NCBI GenBank assembly: GCA_021786815.1
Contig: JAJYMR010000264.1
Location: 1-35,755 of the forward strand
DNA length: 35,755 bases
Reading direction: 5' to 3'
From: Deltaproteobacteria bacterium
GTDB taxonomy: Bacteria > Desulfobacterota > Binatia > Binatales > Binataceae
Position numbers and translations under genes: made by a program. Below, in pieces: positions 1 to 6,872 of this stretch. The notes beneath the pieces were generated by a model. The model had not been told where the DNA came from and searched no databases. It saw nothing but the letters and a program-made list of their open reading frames with translations. Every line of letters starts with the position of its first letter. Positions within the stretch are counted from its first letter, which is position 1.

Positions 1-117
1 CTTCGCCTTGAGCATGGGCAGAAAGACTTCCGGCACCGTCACTGCCAGTTGATCGCGAACCCACCTCTCCTTACCGGGTTTGGTCCGAATCAGGTACCAT
101 TGCGGCGTCGATGACAT
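1..117 (-). CDS. NusG/RfaH-type transcription (anti)termination factor, N-terminal part only
   Basis: Reading the minus strand from an ATG at 117 gives 39 codons with no stop before the window edge. The peptide starts MSSTPQWYLIRTKPGKERW, continues RDQLAVTVPEVFLPMLKAK, and matches the start of the NusG N-terminal (NGN) domain, which begins with the W-Y-hydrophobic-x-T-x-P-G-x-E pattern and binds RNA polymerase. A strong Shine-Dalgarno (GGGAGGA) sits just upstream at about 120-127, which fixes the start. Divergent NusG paralogues such as RfaH or LoaP, rather than housekeeping NusG, usually sit alone beside cell-surface or polysaccharide genes. This gene lies downstream of an outer-membrane protein gene and not next to secE/rplK as far as can be seen, so a specialised paralogue is my inference. 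The C-terminal KOW domain is outside the window. Confidence 0.78.
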   Translation of the reverse strand, partial: MSSTPQWYLIRTKPGKERWVRDQLAVTVPEVFLPMLKAK

Positions 118-202
118 GATTCCTCCCCAAGATCACCGGAATGCGCGACGCCGATATTACATCGCAGGCACCGCGTTGACGCAAAACCGACGCACGGATA
201 AC

Positions 203-239
203 GGAAAGGCGGCTGCGCCATGCTACGCAACCGCCTTCC
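203..239 (-). terminator. Hairpin terminator after the porin gene
   Basis: Arms 203-217 and 226-239 pair over about 13 bp (GGCGG/CCGCC core plus TGCG/CGCA next to the loop), with one mismatch and one bulge. The hairpin starts 22 bases after the porin stop codon and separates it from the NusG-like gene. The minus strand then runs into a short T-containing stretch (GGTTTTG), so termination is plausible but the U-tract is weak. Confidence 0.6.
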
Positions 240-261
240 AAATCAGGCATTTGCGAGCGCT

Positions 262-2145
262 TTAGATCTCGTACGTGAAGCTCGCTTCGATTTCGTTCAT
301 TGTCTGGTCGCGGCTGAAGGCGAACGGGTCGGTGTACCGGCCGCTCTGGCCCAGGTACCACGTCGCGTTCAATCCGAACAGCACGTTGCGCGAGTAACGA
401 TAGGTGTTGGTAATCGTGTAGTTGCCGACCTCGTCGTCGACATCCCATGAGAACACGTTACCCATCGTCAACTGCCCGTTCATCAGCCAGTTGGTCGCTG
501 CCAGGAAGAAAAAGTTGTTGTCCGGGCGAATCTTGCCGATGAAATTACCGAAGTAGGGAACTGCGTCGCCATACAGGGAGGGATACCAGGTGTTGACATA
601 CTGGAACGTGAGGAAGGTGTGTTGCTTGGAAATCCACGGAATGTAAGTCGGACGGTCGCCGGCGACGATGAATCGCGTCTCCTGAGTCCAGTTCCAGCTT
701 CCAAGTCCCAGTTGTGGGCCGCGCGTTTTCGGGTTGGCCAGGGAGACACCGACTCGCGGCGCATAGAGAAAGTCGTAGCGATAAACGACGTCGGTAAAAT
801 CCTTGTCGTAATATGTGCCGGTCGAGCCGAAGAAGGGGTTACGCTGGTAAGCCTGGGACAACAGTATTCGTTCGGTACCGACGACCGAACCAATCTTGGG
901 CTTGCCAAAGTCGAACTGGGTAAAGCTGGTGTAAATCCCGGGGTAGGCCTCCGTGAATCCGGCTGGCGTAGCGCACATAGTGCACAGACCCGGAGTGGAA
1001 AGGCGATCCTCGTACAGGAAAATGAAACTCGCCTGCAGCCCGTTCCCAATCGGAAGCAGCGACGAATAGCGGAATCCGAACTCGCTGTTCTGGATGGTGT
1101 TGGTGGGATACGGGGTTACCGAGAGGACGTTCTCCTGCAAGAAGACACCGGGGTTGAACAGGCTGACCGGAGCCCCGTTTGCGGTGACTAGAGCGAGCGG
1201 ATGCCACGGTTGGCTGGCGAACGTCCCCTCACCGACCGGCTGCCCGAACATACTGTACGTCGGGTTCCCACCCCCGCCCAGCGCTCCGGGGTAGATCCAT
1301 GGGCTGCGCGGGTCGGTGGTATTTACGATCGTTCCATCACCATACCAATCGCCCGGTATCCAGAAGAATTCCGCTTCATTGTTCGCGGTCTTCAGGAAGT
1401 CGGGGAGGATATAGTTGAACTTGATCATGTTGAGGTTTTCGCGCAGGTATTCCGGCGTCTCGAAATTATCCCAGTGATACATGAAGTTGACGCTGTTGGT
1501 GATTTCGGTGCCGGATAGCGCGTCCGCCTCGGTCCAGATGACCTCCTGTTTGCCCACGCGCATCGAGAAATTGTCAGTGAAGTTCAACTGCGCGTAGTAC
1601 TCGTGCAGGTTATTCTGGAAATACTCCTGTTGTAGGGTGTTCTGTGAGTATGGATACCAACCGAGATTGGACGGCACCACACCCATGCCTTTTATCGAGC
1701 CGAAGGCGTCGTACCACGGGCGATAGAAAGCGAAGAAGTCCGCGTCCTTCAGTATCAGCGTGTCGAACCGGCCGAAGAATTTGTAGTTTTTGACGAAGTG
1801 ATAATCGGGGCGAATATCACCGATCTGGCGGGCCTGAACCAGATCCCATCGGGTGAAGGCGAAGCTTCCGCCATTGCCATAACTCGCCGGGACTCCGGGA
1901 CTGATAACGACCTGGCTCGGAATTGCTCCCGTCGCAAGCGACTTGGATGGAACGCCGTTGTTTTTGAGGCTTGACTCGCCCCATCGGCCCGACCATCGCG
2001 ACTGAAAAAATCCGAATACTGAAAAATCGCCCTGCGTGATCGTGGCCATTGCGGCTGACGACCACATCATCGCCGTTCCCGCCACGGCGACTACCAGGAG
2101 ACTCCTCCACAAACCGCGAACCGTTCCCTCAGCTCTGTTAGCCAT
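262..2145 (-). CDS. DUF1302-like outer-membrane beta-barrel protein (627 aa)
   Basis: The protein has a signal peptide (positively charged start, a hydrophobic stretch ending around SSAAMA at residues 30-36), then a long aromatic-rich sequence of alternating polar/hydrophobic strands that ends in phenylalanine-rich strands and a short C-terminus (SFTYEI), as expected of an outer-membrane barrel. The segments RVGKQEVIWTEAD and TLILKDADFFAFYRPWYDA resemble DUF1302/DUF1302-like proteins, porin-like proteins frequent in deltaproteobacteria and related lineages, often linked to lipid or steroid uptake. The start is ATG at 2145 because GGGGGAG lies 3-5 bases upstream; a TTG four codons earlier is less likely. 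No partner gene is adjacent. The substrate cannot be told from sequence. It is probably monocistronic, with its own promoter and terminator. Confidence 0.72.
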   Translation of the reverse strand: MANRAEGTVRGLWRSLLVVAVAGTAMMWSSAAMATITQGDFSVFGFFQSRWSGRWGESSLKNNGVPSKSLATGAIPSQVVISPGVPASYGNGGSFAFTRWDLVQARQIGDIRPDYHFVKNYKFFGRFDTLILKDADFFAFYRPWYDAFGSIKGMGVVPSNLGWYPYSQNTLQQEYFQNNLHEYYAQLNFTDNFSMRVGKQEVIWTEADALSGTEITNSVNFMYHWDNFETPEYLRENLNMIKFNYILPDFLKTANNEAEFFWIPGDWYGDGTIVNTTDPRSPWIYPGALGGGGNPTYSMFGQPVGEGTFASQPWHPLALVTANGAPVSLFNPGVFLQENVLSVTPYPTNTIQNSEFGFRYSSLLPIGNGLQASFIFLYEDRLSTPGLCTMCATPAGFTEAYPGIYTSFTQFDFGKPKIGSVVGTERILLSQAYQRNPFFGSTGTYYDKDFTDVVYRYDFLYAPRVGVSLANPKTRGPQLGLGSWNWTQETRFIVAGDRPTYIPWISKQHTFLTFQYVNTWYPSLYGDAVPYFGNFIGKIRPDNNFFFLAATNWLMNGQLTMGNVFSWDVDDEVGNYTITNTYRYSRNVLFGLNATWYLGQSGRYTDPFAFSRDQTMNEIEASFTYEI

Positions 2146-2170
2146 AGACTCCCCCAAGCCAGATGGAACT

Positions 2171-2320
2171 TCCGTGGTTGGCCAAGAACCCCAAAACCCT
2201 GGCCTCCCCCGCTATGACGCTTGTGCGCCGCGCCCTCCCAGGCATCTTCCGCGGTTGGCCAAGAACCCAAACCCTGGCCTCGCCGCTATGACACCTGTGC
2301 GCCGCGCCCTCCCAAGCACG
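2171..2320. repeat. Tandem duplication of a 77-bp unit in the porin leader
   Basis: Unit 1 spans 2171-2247 and unit 2 spans 2248-2320. Both begin TCCGYGGTTGGCCAAGAACC and end with the same GTGCGCCGCGCCCTCCCA block, differing at a handful of bases and by two short indels in C/A runs. Each unit contains TTGGCCAA, and on the minus strand GGCCA and TGGCC flank about 15 bases, so each copy can form the same small hairpin. The repeat lies between the proposed promoter and the start codon of the DUF1302-like gene. Confidence 0.85.
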
Positions 2321-2331
2321 TCACGGCGGCG

Positions 2332-2360
2332 AAATAGCACCCGCGCATACAGGATGTCAA
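2332..2360 (-). promoter_or_regulatory. Sigma-70-type promoter for the porin gene
   Basis: On the minus strand a perfect -35 TTGACA (complement of 2355-2360) is followed after 17 bases by CTATTT (complement of 2332-2337), a moderate -10. Transcription would begin near 2325, giving a leader of about 180 nt that includes both copies of the 77-bp repeat. The rest of 2361-2644 shows no gene; a small CGAGCG/CGCTCG hairpin at 2595-2612 lies just after the DUF3501 stop. Confidence 0.5.
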
Positions 2361-2644
2361 CCATTCTAATTTTTGCTCTGTCGATAAGGCGCGCTTTTAC
2401 TTACGCAAGTTCAGGCTTCTCCTGTGATGGTTGGGCGGACCTAACCGGTGCATCCCGGCGGATGACCGTCCCGCGGCATTTCCGATGAGCAAACCCGAAC
2501 ACGGAGACCGGCCACCTGCGCCGTCGCGGCCTGTTGAAATGCGCATATGCGCGAAAGCACACGCGCAGAGGCGCTTCGGACACCTAGATTCAGGCGAGCG
2601 CGGGACCGCTCGGTGCGAAAACGGAGGGCCGATGCCTCAGGGCG

Positions 2645-3232
2645 CTAGTATTCGCTTGCGAGATCTTCGGCGAGCGCGTGTGCGAGGGCGCCCGATATTT
2701 CAGCTCTCACGGAGAGGTTCGGATGGTCCACCTCGATCGCGGCCTTGCCCGCCTCGGCCAGCGCCAGGAACGCATTAGCGTCGACTGCCGCGTCAAAGTG
2801 GATGAACTGAACTGAGCTTATTCGCTCGGTTGACATCTGCCGCGTGTCGAACCTGGCCGGAAACCTTCGGTCGCCGAGTTTCAACCACACGTGGTTCTCC
2901 AGTCCGACCAGCCGGCGAAGCGCCGCGTCGCGCTCGGCGGACTCGCCGAACTCAATAAGCATCGTGGCCGCGAATCCGCCCGCGCGCGGCAGCAGTTCGT
3001 TGTACGTGTCGATCTCGTGCTGCAGGGCCTCGGGCGCCGCGATCTTCTCGGCGCGCAACATCTCCTCGATCTGGTACCAGACCGTCCGTCCGTTCTCGAA
3101 CAGCAGCGTCAGATGCGCGCCGACCGCGAGCCTGCGCCGGTTTTTCTCATGGATGAACAGGGCGCGAAGGCGCGGCCGCACCATTTCCCATTGTTCGAAA
3201 GGAAGAATCTCGTCTCTGCTGACAGGTTTCAT
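2645..3232 (-). CDS. DUF3501 family protein (195 aa)
   Basis: The sequence starts MKPVSRDEILPFEQWE and contains LTLLFENGRTVWYQIEEMLRAE, the hallmark of DUF3501, a small soluble family of unknown biochemical role. In many proteobacterial genomes DUF3501 genes sit directly beside a rubrerythrin and a glycerol-3-phosphate-dehydrogenase-subunit-C-like Fe-S protein, exactly as here, where it is the last gene of a four-gene minus-strand operon 57 bases after the Fe-S gene. I chose the ATG at 3232 over the TTG two codons earlier; the ribosome site is weak in either case, so translation may be coupled to the upstream gene. No signal peptide or membrane helix is seen. A role in oxidative-stress defence is inferred only from the neighbourhood. 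Confidence 0.85.
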   Translation of the reverse strand: MKPVSRDEILPFEQWEMVRPRLRALFIHEKNRRRLAVGAHLTLLFENGRTVWYQIEEMLRAEKIAAPEALQHEIDTYNELLPRAGGFAATMLIEFGESAERDAALRRLVGLENHVWLKLGDRRFPARFDTRQMSTERISSVQFIHFDAAVDANAFLALAEAGKAAIEVDHPNLSVRAEISGALAHALAEDLASEY

Positions 3233-3289
3233 CGTCAAATCCGTGTGCGGCTATCGACGCCAATTGCAACGGCGCGCGCAATCGTAAGA

Positions 3290-4633
3290 CTACTGGCCCT
3301 CTTGCTTGGGCGCTTCGGGCACCTTGTCGGGAAATCCGCCATCCTCGTAGGCGCGAGCCAGCACCTCGATGGGATGAAGCGGATGGGTGCCGGTGGCCTG
3401 TTCAATCTGGAGCGCCGAGAGCGGGCAATCGGTCGCCATCACCTTGCCCTCGGCGTTGCGCATCCCGTCAAAGGCTTTCGCGCCGCATTTCATCGAAAGC
3501 TCGAAGAACTCCTTCTTCATCGCCCACGTGCCGTCGTGCGCACTGCACGCGTCGACAGTGACGATCTCGGCACCGGGTATGAGACGCATCAGATCGCGCG
3601 AGCGAAAGCCGATTTGCTGGGCCTTCAAATGACACGGCACGTGGTAAGCCACTCTGCCCGGCGTGCTGCGGAAATCGCGGTTGAAAGCGCCGTCGCTCTT
3701 TAGCTTCCAGAGCATCTCGTGCACATCGACGATGGCCCCGGAAAATTCCCTGACTTCGTCACCGGCGAGCAGGCTCGGATACTCCAGGCGCATCGTGAGC
3801 GAGCAGGTCGGGTTGAGCACCGCGACCTTGTAGCCCTCGCGCACCATCGGCAGCATCGAGGCCACGTTGGCGCGCGCCTGCTCGCGCGCGAACTCAACGT
3901 TGCCGCTGTCGAGCGCGGGCATCCCGCAACAGTTCTGCTTCGGGCAGGCGATCGCGCATCGGTTCTTCGCAAGCACGCTCACCGCCGCACGTCCGGGGCT
4001 GGTGTTGTAAAAGTTCACAAAGCAGGTGGGAAACAGGATCACCTTTGCGGCGGGATTCTCTGGCGCCTTGGGCAGGCCCGTGCGCGCGACCCATTTTTCG
4101 AACGTTTCGGCCGCGAACTCGGGAAGCTTCTTGTCGCGATGAATCCCGAGCGTCATCTCCATGGCGACGCGCTGGAGCCGGATGCGCGAACCCAGGTTGG
4201 CAAGCGCGGGCGCGGCTGCGCCGAGCCGTCCGAGCATGTCCGGATTGCCGAGCAAACGCTCACGAAGCGGCACGCCCGACTCCTTCGCTTTCACCGCCCT
4301 GACGCGGGCCATCAGGCGCGGAAAATCGAGCTGAAATTCATGGCCGTCGCGCGGCGTGTAGGGGCATCGCACCTCGCACAGCTTGCATCCGTAACAAAGC
4401 TCGACGACCCGGTCCTTCTCGGCTGGCGTGAGCTTCAGAACGTCGCCGTCGTTGCGATCCACGGCCTCGAACAGCGCCGGAAACGACGGGCACATGTTAA
4501 AGCACAGCCGGCACCCGTGGCAGATGTCGAAGACACGGTCGATCTCCTTGGCGAGACCGGCGCGCTCCCAGTACTTCGGCTCGGTCGTGTTGTATGAGAG
4601 ACCGTCGGTCGGCCTCGACTCTATACGACTCAT
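3290..4633 (-). CDS. Fe-S oxidoreductase with two [4Fe-4S] motifs and CCG domains (447 aa)
   Basis: Two ferredoxin-type cluster motifs lie near the N-terminus: CHGCRLCFNMCP (Cys38, 41, 44, 48) and CYGCKLCEVRCP (Cys80, 83, 86, 90). Behind them are two cysteine-rich CCG domains, the first with CPKQNCCGMPALDSGN and the second with YHVPCHLKAQ and later DC/CGAK cysteines. This is the architecture of GlpC, LutA/E-type and heterodisulfide-reductase-like electron carriers. The start at 4633 is set by GGAGAAGG seven bases upstream; reading further upstream adds 32 residues of unlikely sequence. Its place between rubrerythrin and DUF3501 matches a conserved gene neighbourhood and suggests it feeds electrons to rubrerythrin or a related peroxide-reducing step. 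That role is inferred and not established. No membrane helix is visible. Confidence 0.85.
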   Translation of the reverse strand: MSRIESRPTDGLSYNTTEPKYWERAGLAKEIDRVFDICHGCRLCFNMCPSFPALFEAVDRNDGDVLKLTPAEKDRVVELCYGCKLCEVRCPYTPRDGHEFQLDFPRLMARVRAVKAKESGVPLRERLLGNPDMLGRLGAAAPALANLGSRIRLQRVAMEMTLGIHRDKKLPEFAAETFEKWVARTGLPKAPENPAAKVILFPTCFVNFYNTSPGRAAVSVLAKNRCAIACPKQNCCGMPALDSGNVEFAREQARANVASMLPMVREGYKVAVLNPTCSLTMRLEYPSLLAGDEVREFSGAIVDVHEMLWKLKSDGAFNRDFRSTPGRVAYHVPCHLKAQQIGFRSRDLMRLIPGAEIVTVDACSAHDGTWAMKKEFFELSMKCGAKAFDGMRNAEGKVMATDCPLSALQIEQATGTHPLHPIEVLARAYEDGGFPDKVPEAPKQEGQ

Positions 4634-4733
4634 CGGAATTGCCTTCTCCAGGGATGCGCCCGGGCGGCGCGGCGAGAAACGGACCCGGCAACATGCCATC
4701 GCATGTTCCGGCGCGGGCGAAAGCTTCAATCCG

Positions 4734-4762
4734 GGGCCGGCCGAAACTTGTCCGGCCGGCCC
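4734..4762 (-). terminator. GC-rich hairpin between rubrerythrin and the Fe-S gene
   Basis: GGGCCGGCCG at 4734-4743 pairs perfectly with CGGCCGGCCC at 4753-4762 around a 9-base loop. It lies 22 bases after the rubrerythrin stop and about 100 bases before the Fe-S gene start. There is no U-tract, so it may be a partial terminator or an RNA-stability element that lets rubrerythrin be expressed above the downstream genes. Confidence 0.5.
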
Positions 4763-4783
4763 GCGACAAGGTTAATTCCGACC

Positions 4784-5203
4784 TTAACTTAGCGACTGTG
4801 CTGCCTTGGCGAAACGTCCCGCGTGCGACTTTTCGGCCTTGGCCAGCGTCTCGAACCAGTCCGCTATCTCGGGAAAGCCTTCCTCGCGCGCCGTCTTCGC
4901 CATCCCGGGATACATGTCGGTGTACTCGTAGGTTTCGCCGTGAACCGCCGATTTGAGGTTCAGCATGGTGTCGCCGATCGGCTGATCGGTCACCGGGTCA
5001 CCCACGCTCTTGAGATAGTCGAGATGGCCATGGGCGTGGCCGGTTTCGCCCTCCGCGGTATCGCGAAACAGGCCGGCAATTTCGGGCTGACCCTCGACGT
5101 CCGCAACCTTTGCGAAGTAGAGGTAGCGGCGGTTGGCCTGGCTTTCGCCCGCAAAGGCCTCCTTCAGGTTCTGGTGGGTTTTGGTTCCCTTGAGATTCTT
5201 CAT
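4784..5203 (-). CDS. Rubrerythrin, short form without rubredoxin domain (139 aa)
   Basis: This is a ferritin-like four-helix diiron protein that reduces hydrogen peroxide in the cytoplasm. The metal-binding pattern is intact: Glu20 in FAGES, Glu53/His56 in [10 protein letters not shown], Glu90 in [17 protein letters not shown], and Glu124/His127 in [10 protein letters not shown]. At 139 residues it lacks the C-terminal rubredoxin FeS4 domain of classical rubrerythrin (about 190 aa), so electrons must come from another protein; the Fe-S oxidoreductase encoded next is the natural candidate (inference). The start codon follows the fur stop by only three bases, with a strong GAGGAGG ribosome site inside the end of fur, pointing to translational coupling and high expression. 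The PerR/Fur-type regulator directly upstream implies peroxide or iron control. Confidence 0.92.
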   Translation of the reverse strand: MKNLKGTKTHQNLKEAFAGESQANRRYLYFAKVADVEGQPEIAGLFRDTAEGETGHAHGHLDYLKSVGDPVTDQPIGDTMLNLKSAVHGETYEYTDMYPGMAKTAREEGFPEIADWFETLAKAEKSHAGRFAKAAQSLS

Positions 5204-5206
5204 TGA

Positions 5207-5758
5207 TCAAGCCTCCTCGCCTGTCCTGGACCTGGATTCTTCAGCCGATCCGCGGGTTGAGCCCCGCCTTTGCGTCGCCCGCCGCGTGCGGCCCCTGCCC
5301 GCGCATGCGGGGCAGAGCGCATGAATTTCGAGCGAACTTCCCAGCACCTTGAAATCCCCGATCTCCTTGCAAGCGTCAAGCAGAGCGCTTACGTCGGGAA
5401 TCTCCACGTCGCGAATCCGCCGGCACTTCACGCAGATCACATGATGATGCGGCGTGACGTTGCCGTCGTAGCGGGCACTGTCGTGCAGCATCGTCACCTT
5501 GCGCGCCTCGCCGATCTCGCACAGCGTATCGAGCGTGCGATGGACGGTGGCGAGCGAGATATGGGGATGCTCGCGGCGCACCATCTCGTAAATCACGTCG
5601 GCGCGGGGATGCTCAGCCGATGAAAGCAGCGCCCTGATTATCGCAAGCCGCTGCGGAGTGACCGCCAGCCCGCCCCTTCGGCATCGCTCGGCGAACTCGG
5701 CCAGACGGCGCGCGGCATAGCCGGCGCGGCGCCCCTCACTGACCAGCTGTAGTTCCAT
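5207..5758 (-). CDS. Fur/PerR family metalloregulator (183 aa)
   Basis: This is a winged-helix DNA-binding repressor of the Fur superfamily, acting as a dimer. TPQRLAIIRAL (residues 34-44) begins the DNA-binding domain and SLATVHRTLDTL (68-79) is the recognition helix. The metal-sensing cluster TPHHHVICVKC holds His104-106, Cys109 and Cys112, and a second CxxC (Cys149/Cys152) completes a structural zinc site. The protein has about 30 extra basic/acidic residues after the second CxxC compared with typical family members (about 145 aa). It is the first gene of an operon with rubrerythrin, so a PerR-like peroxide-sensing role is the best guess; sequence alone cannot separate PerR from Fur. A palindromic box lies on its own promoter, so autoregulation is expected. 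Confidence 0.9.
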   Translation of the reverse strand: MELQLVSEGRRAGYAARRLAEFAERCRRGGLAVTPQRLAIIRALLSSAEHPRADVIYEMVRREHPHISLATVHRTLDTLCEIGEARKVTMLHDSARYDGNVTPHHHVICVKCRRIRDVEIPDVSALLDACKEIGDFKVLGSSLEIHALCPACAGRGRTRRATQRRGSTRGSAEESRSRTGEEA

Positions 5759-5765
5759 CGTTTAG

Positions 5766-5802
5766 ATGATAATTACTATCATTCGATTCCAGCTATCGTC
5801 AA
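5766..5802 (-). promoter_or_regulatory. Fur/PerR-box over the promoter of the peroxide operon
   Basis: The 17-bp sequence ATGATAATTACTATCAT (5766-5782) is an ATGATA/TATCAT inverted repeat with a 5-base centre, close to PerR and Fur boxes. On the minus strand TTGACG (complement of 5797-5802) and TAGTAA (complement of 5773-5778) form -35 and -10 elements 18 bases apart, so the palindrome covers the -10 element. The start site would be near 5766, giving a leader of only about 8 bases before the fur ATG; no Shine-Dalgarno is present, consistent with near-leaderless translation. Bound repressor would block RNA polymerase directly. Confidence 0.75.
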
Positions 5803-5952
5803 GTACTTATATGCATCCGCGGCCGCCGCCCGCGCTTTGGCGACTGCGCCGAAATCGCGCGATGATGGGCGGTACCGGGCCGCATCGGCCGCGGCGCTCG
5901 CCGTCGCCCGGCCGAGACGGTTCGGCCAACGCTCGAGCGAGGGAGCACGCAC

Positions 5953-6762
5953 ATGATTCCAGTCGCATTGACTGTCGCGGGCTCGGATTCCAGCGGCGGC
6001 GCGGGAATCCAGGCCGACCTGAAGACCTTCGCCGCCTTCGGCGTGTTCGGCGCAAGCGCGATTACCGCGCTTACCGCGCAGAACACGCTCGGGGTGCGCG
6101 CTATCGCGAACCTCGAACCCGAGTTCATCGGCGCGCAGATAGACGCGGTATGTGACGACCTGGAGGTAAGCGCCGTAAAGACCGGAATGCTGTCGAACGC
6201 GGCGGCGATCGAAAAGGTCGCCGTGCACGTGCGCGCGCAGCGCCTTGCGAACCTCATCGTCGACCCCGTCATCGTTGCGGCAAGCGGTGACCGGCTTCTG
6301 GAGCATGACGCGATCACGATGCTCAAGTATGCGCTGTTCCCAGCGGCCACGCTCATCACTCCCAACATACGCGAGGCCGAGATTCTCGCCGGATGCGCGG
6401 TCAGAACCGCCGACGACATGCGCGAGGCGGCGCGGCGGTTGGTCACGATGGGCGCGCATTCGGTCCTGGTCACCGGCGGAGCGCTCGAGGGCGACGCGGT
6501 CGACGTGTTCTTCGACGGGCGCACGATGCGCGATTTTCGCGCGCCGCGGGTTGCGGTCGGACGCGCACATGGCGCGGGATGCACCCTGTCGGCCGCAATC
6601 GCGGCCTCGATGGCCCGCGGGCAGAATCTCGAGGATGCGATCGCGCTTGCCAAGCGGTACGTTACCCATGCACTCGAAACCGCGCCCGAGATAGGCCATG
6701 GCTCGCGCCCGCTCAACCATCTGGTCGGCTCGTTTCCGACCGATGTTGTAACGCCGCGATAG
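5953..6762 (+). CDS. thiD: Hydroxymethylpyrimidine (phosphate) kinase
   Basis: This ribokinase-fold kinase phosphorylates 4-amino-5-hydroxymethyl-2-methylpyrimidine (phosphate) in thiamine pyrophosphate synthesis, in the cytoplasm. The N-terminus [19 protein letters not shown], the block [11 protein letters not shown] (substrate site), the [13 protein letters not shown] segment, the VTGG strand, the [12 protein letters not shown] anion-hole/catalytic motif and the C-terminal [10 protein letters not shown] are all typical of ThiD. The length of 269 aa is normal. The start ATG has AGGGAG eight bases upstream. One family difference is the [10 protein letters not shown] spelling, where most proteins have DPVMVAKSG, a mild change. 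The gene stands alone; no other thiamine gene is adjacent. It diverges from the fur operon, and the 190-base gap between them contains the fur promoter. Confidence 0.95.
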   Translation: MIPVALTVAGSDSSGGAGIQADLKTFAAFGVFGASAITALTAQNTLGVRAIANLEPEFIGAQIDAVCDDLEVSAVKTGMLSNAAAIEKVAVHVRAQRLANLIVDPVIVAASGDRLLEHDAITMLKYALFPAATLITPNIREAEILAGCAVRTADDMREAARRLVTMGAHSVLVTGGALEGDAVDVFFDGRTMRDFRAPRVAVGRAHGAGCTLSAAIAASMARGQNLEDAIALAKRYVTHALETAPEIGHGSRPLNHLVGSFPTDVVTPR

Positions 6763-6854
6763 GCTGCAGCAGGCTGCTCAGGCTGGCTTCCTCCGCTTGT
6801 TGCTCCTAGATTCTATCGGGCGCAAATAGTGATTTCGCGACGCACGGGGTGCGG

Positions 6855-6872
6855 AGGAGGTGTCACGCTTTG
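6855..6872 (+). promoter_or_regulatory. Ribosome site that selects a TTG start
   Basis: AGGAGG at 6855-6860 is a perfect Shine-Dalgarno lying nine bases before an in-frame TTG at 6870. The longer reading frame from GTG at 6849 would put this motif inside codons 3-4, so TTG 6870 is the better start for the membrane protein. Confidence 0.65.

Noticed and set aside
2171-2320. Two repeat units as the start of a CRISPR array
   Set aside because: The units are adjacent copies of one 77-bp sequence with no unique spacers between short repeats, and no cas gene is present.
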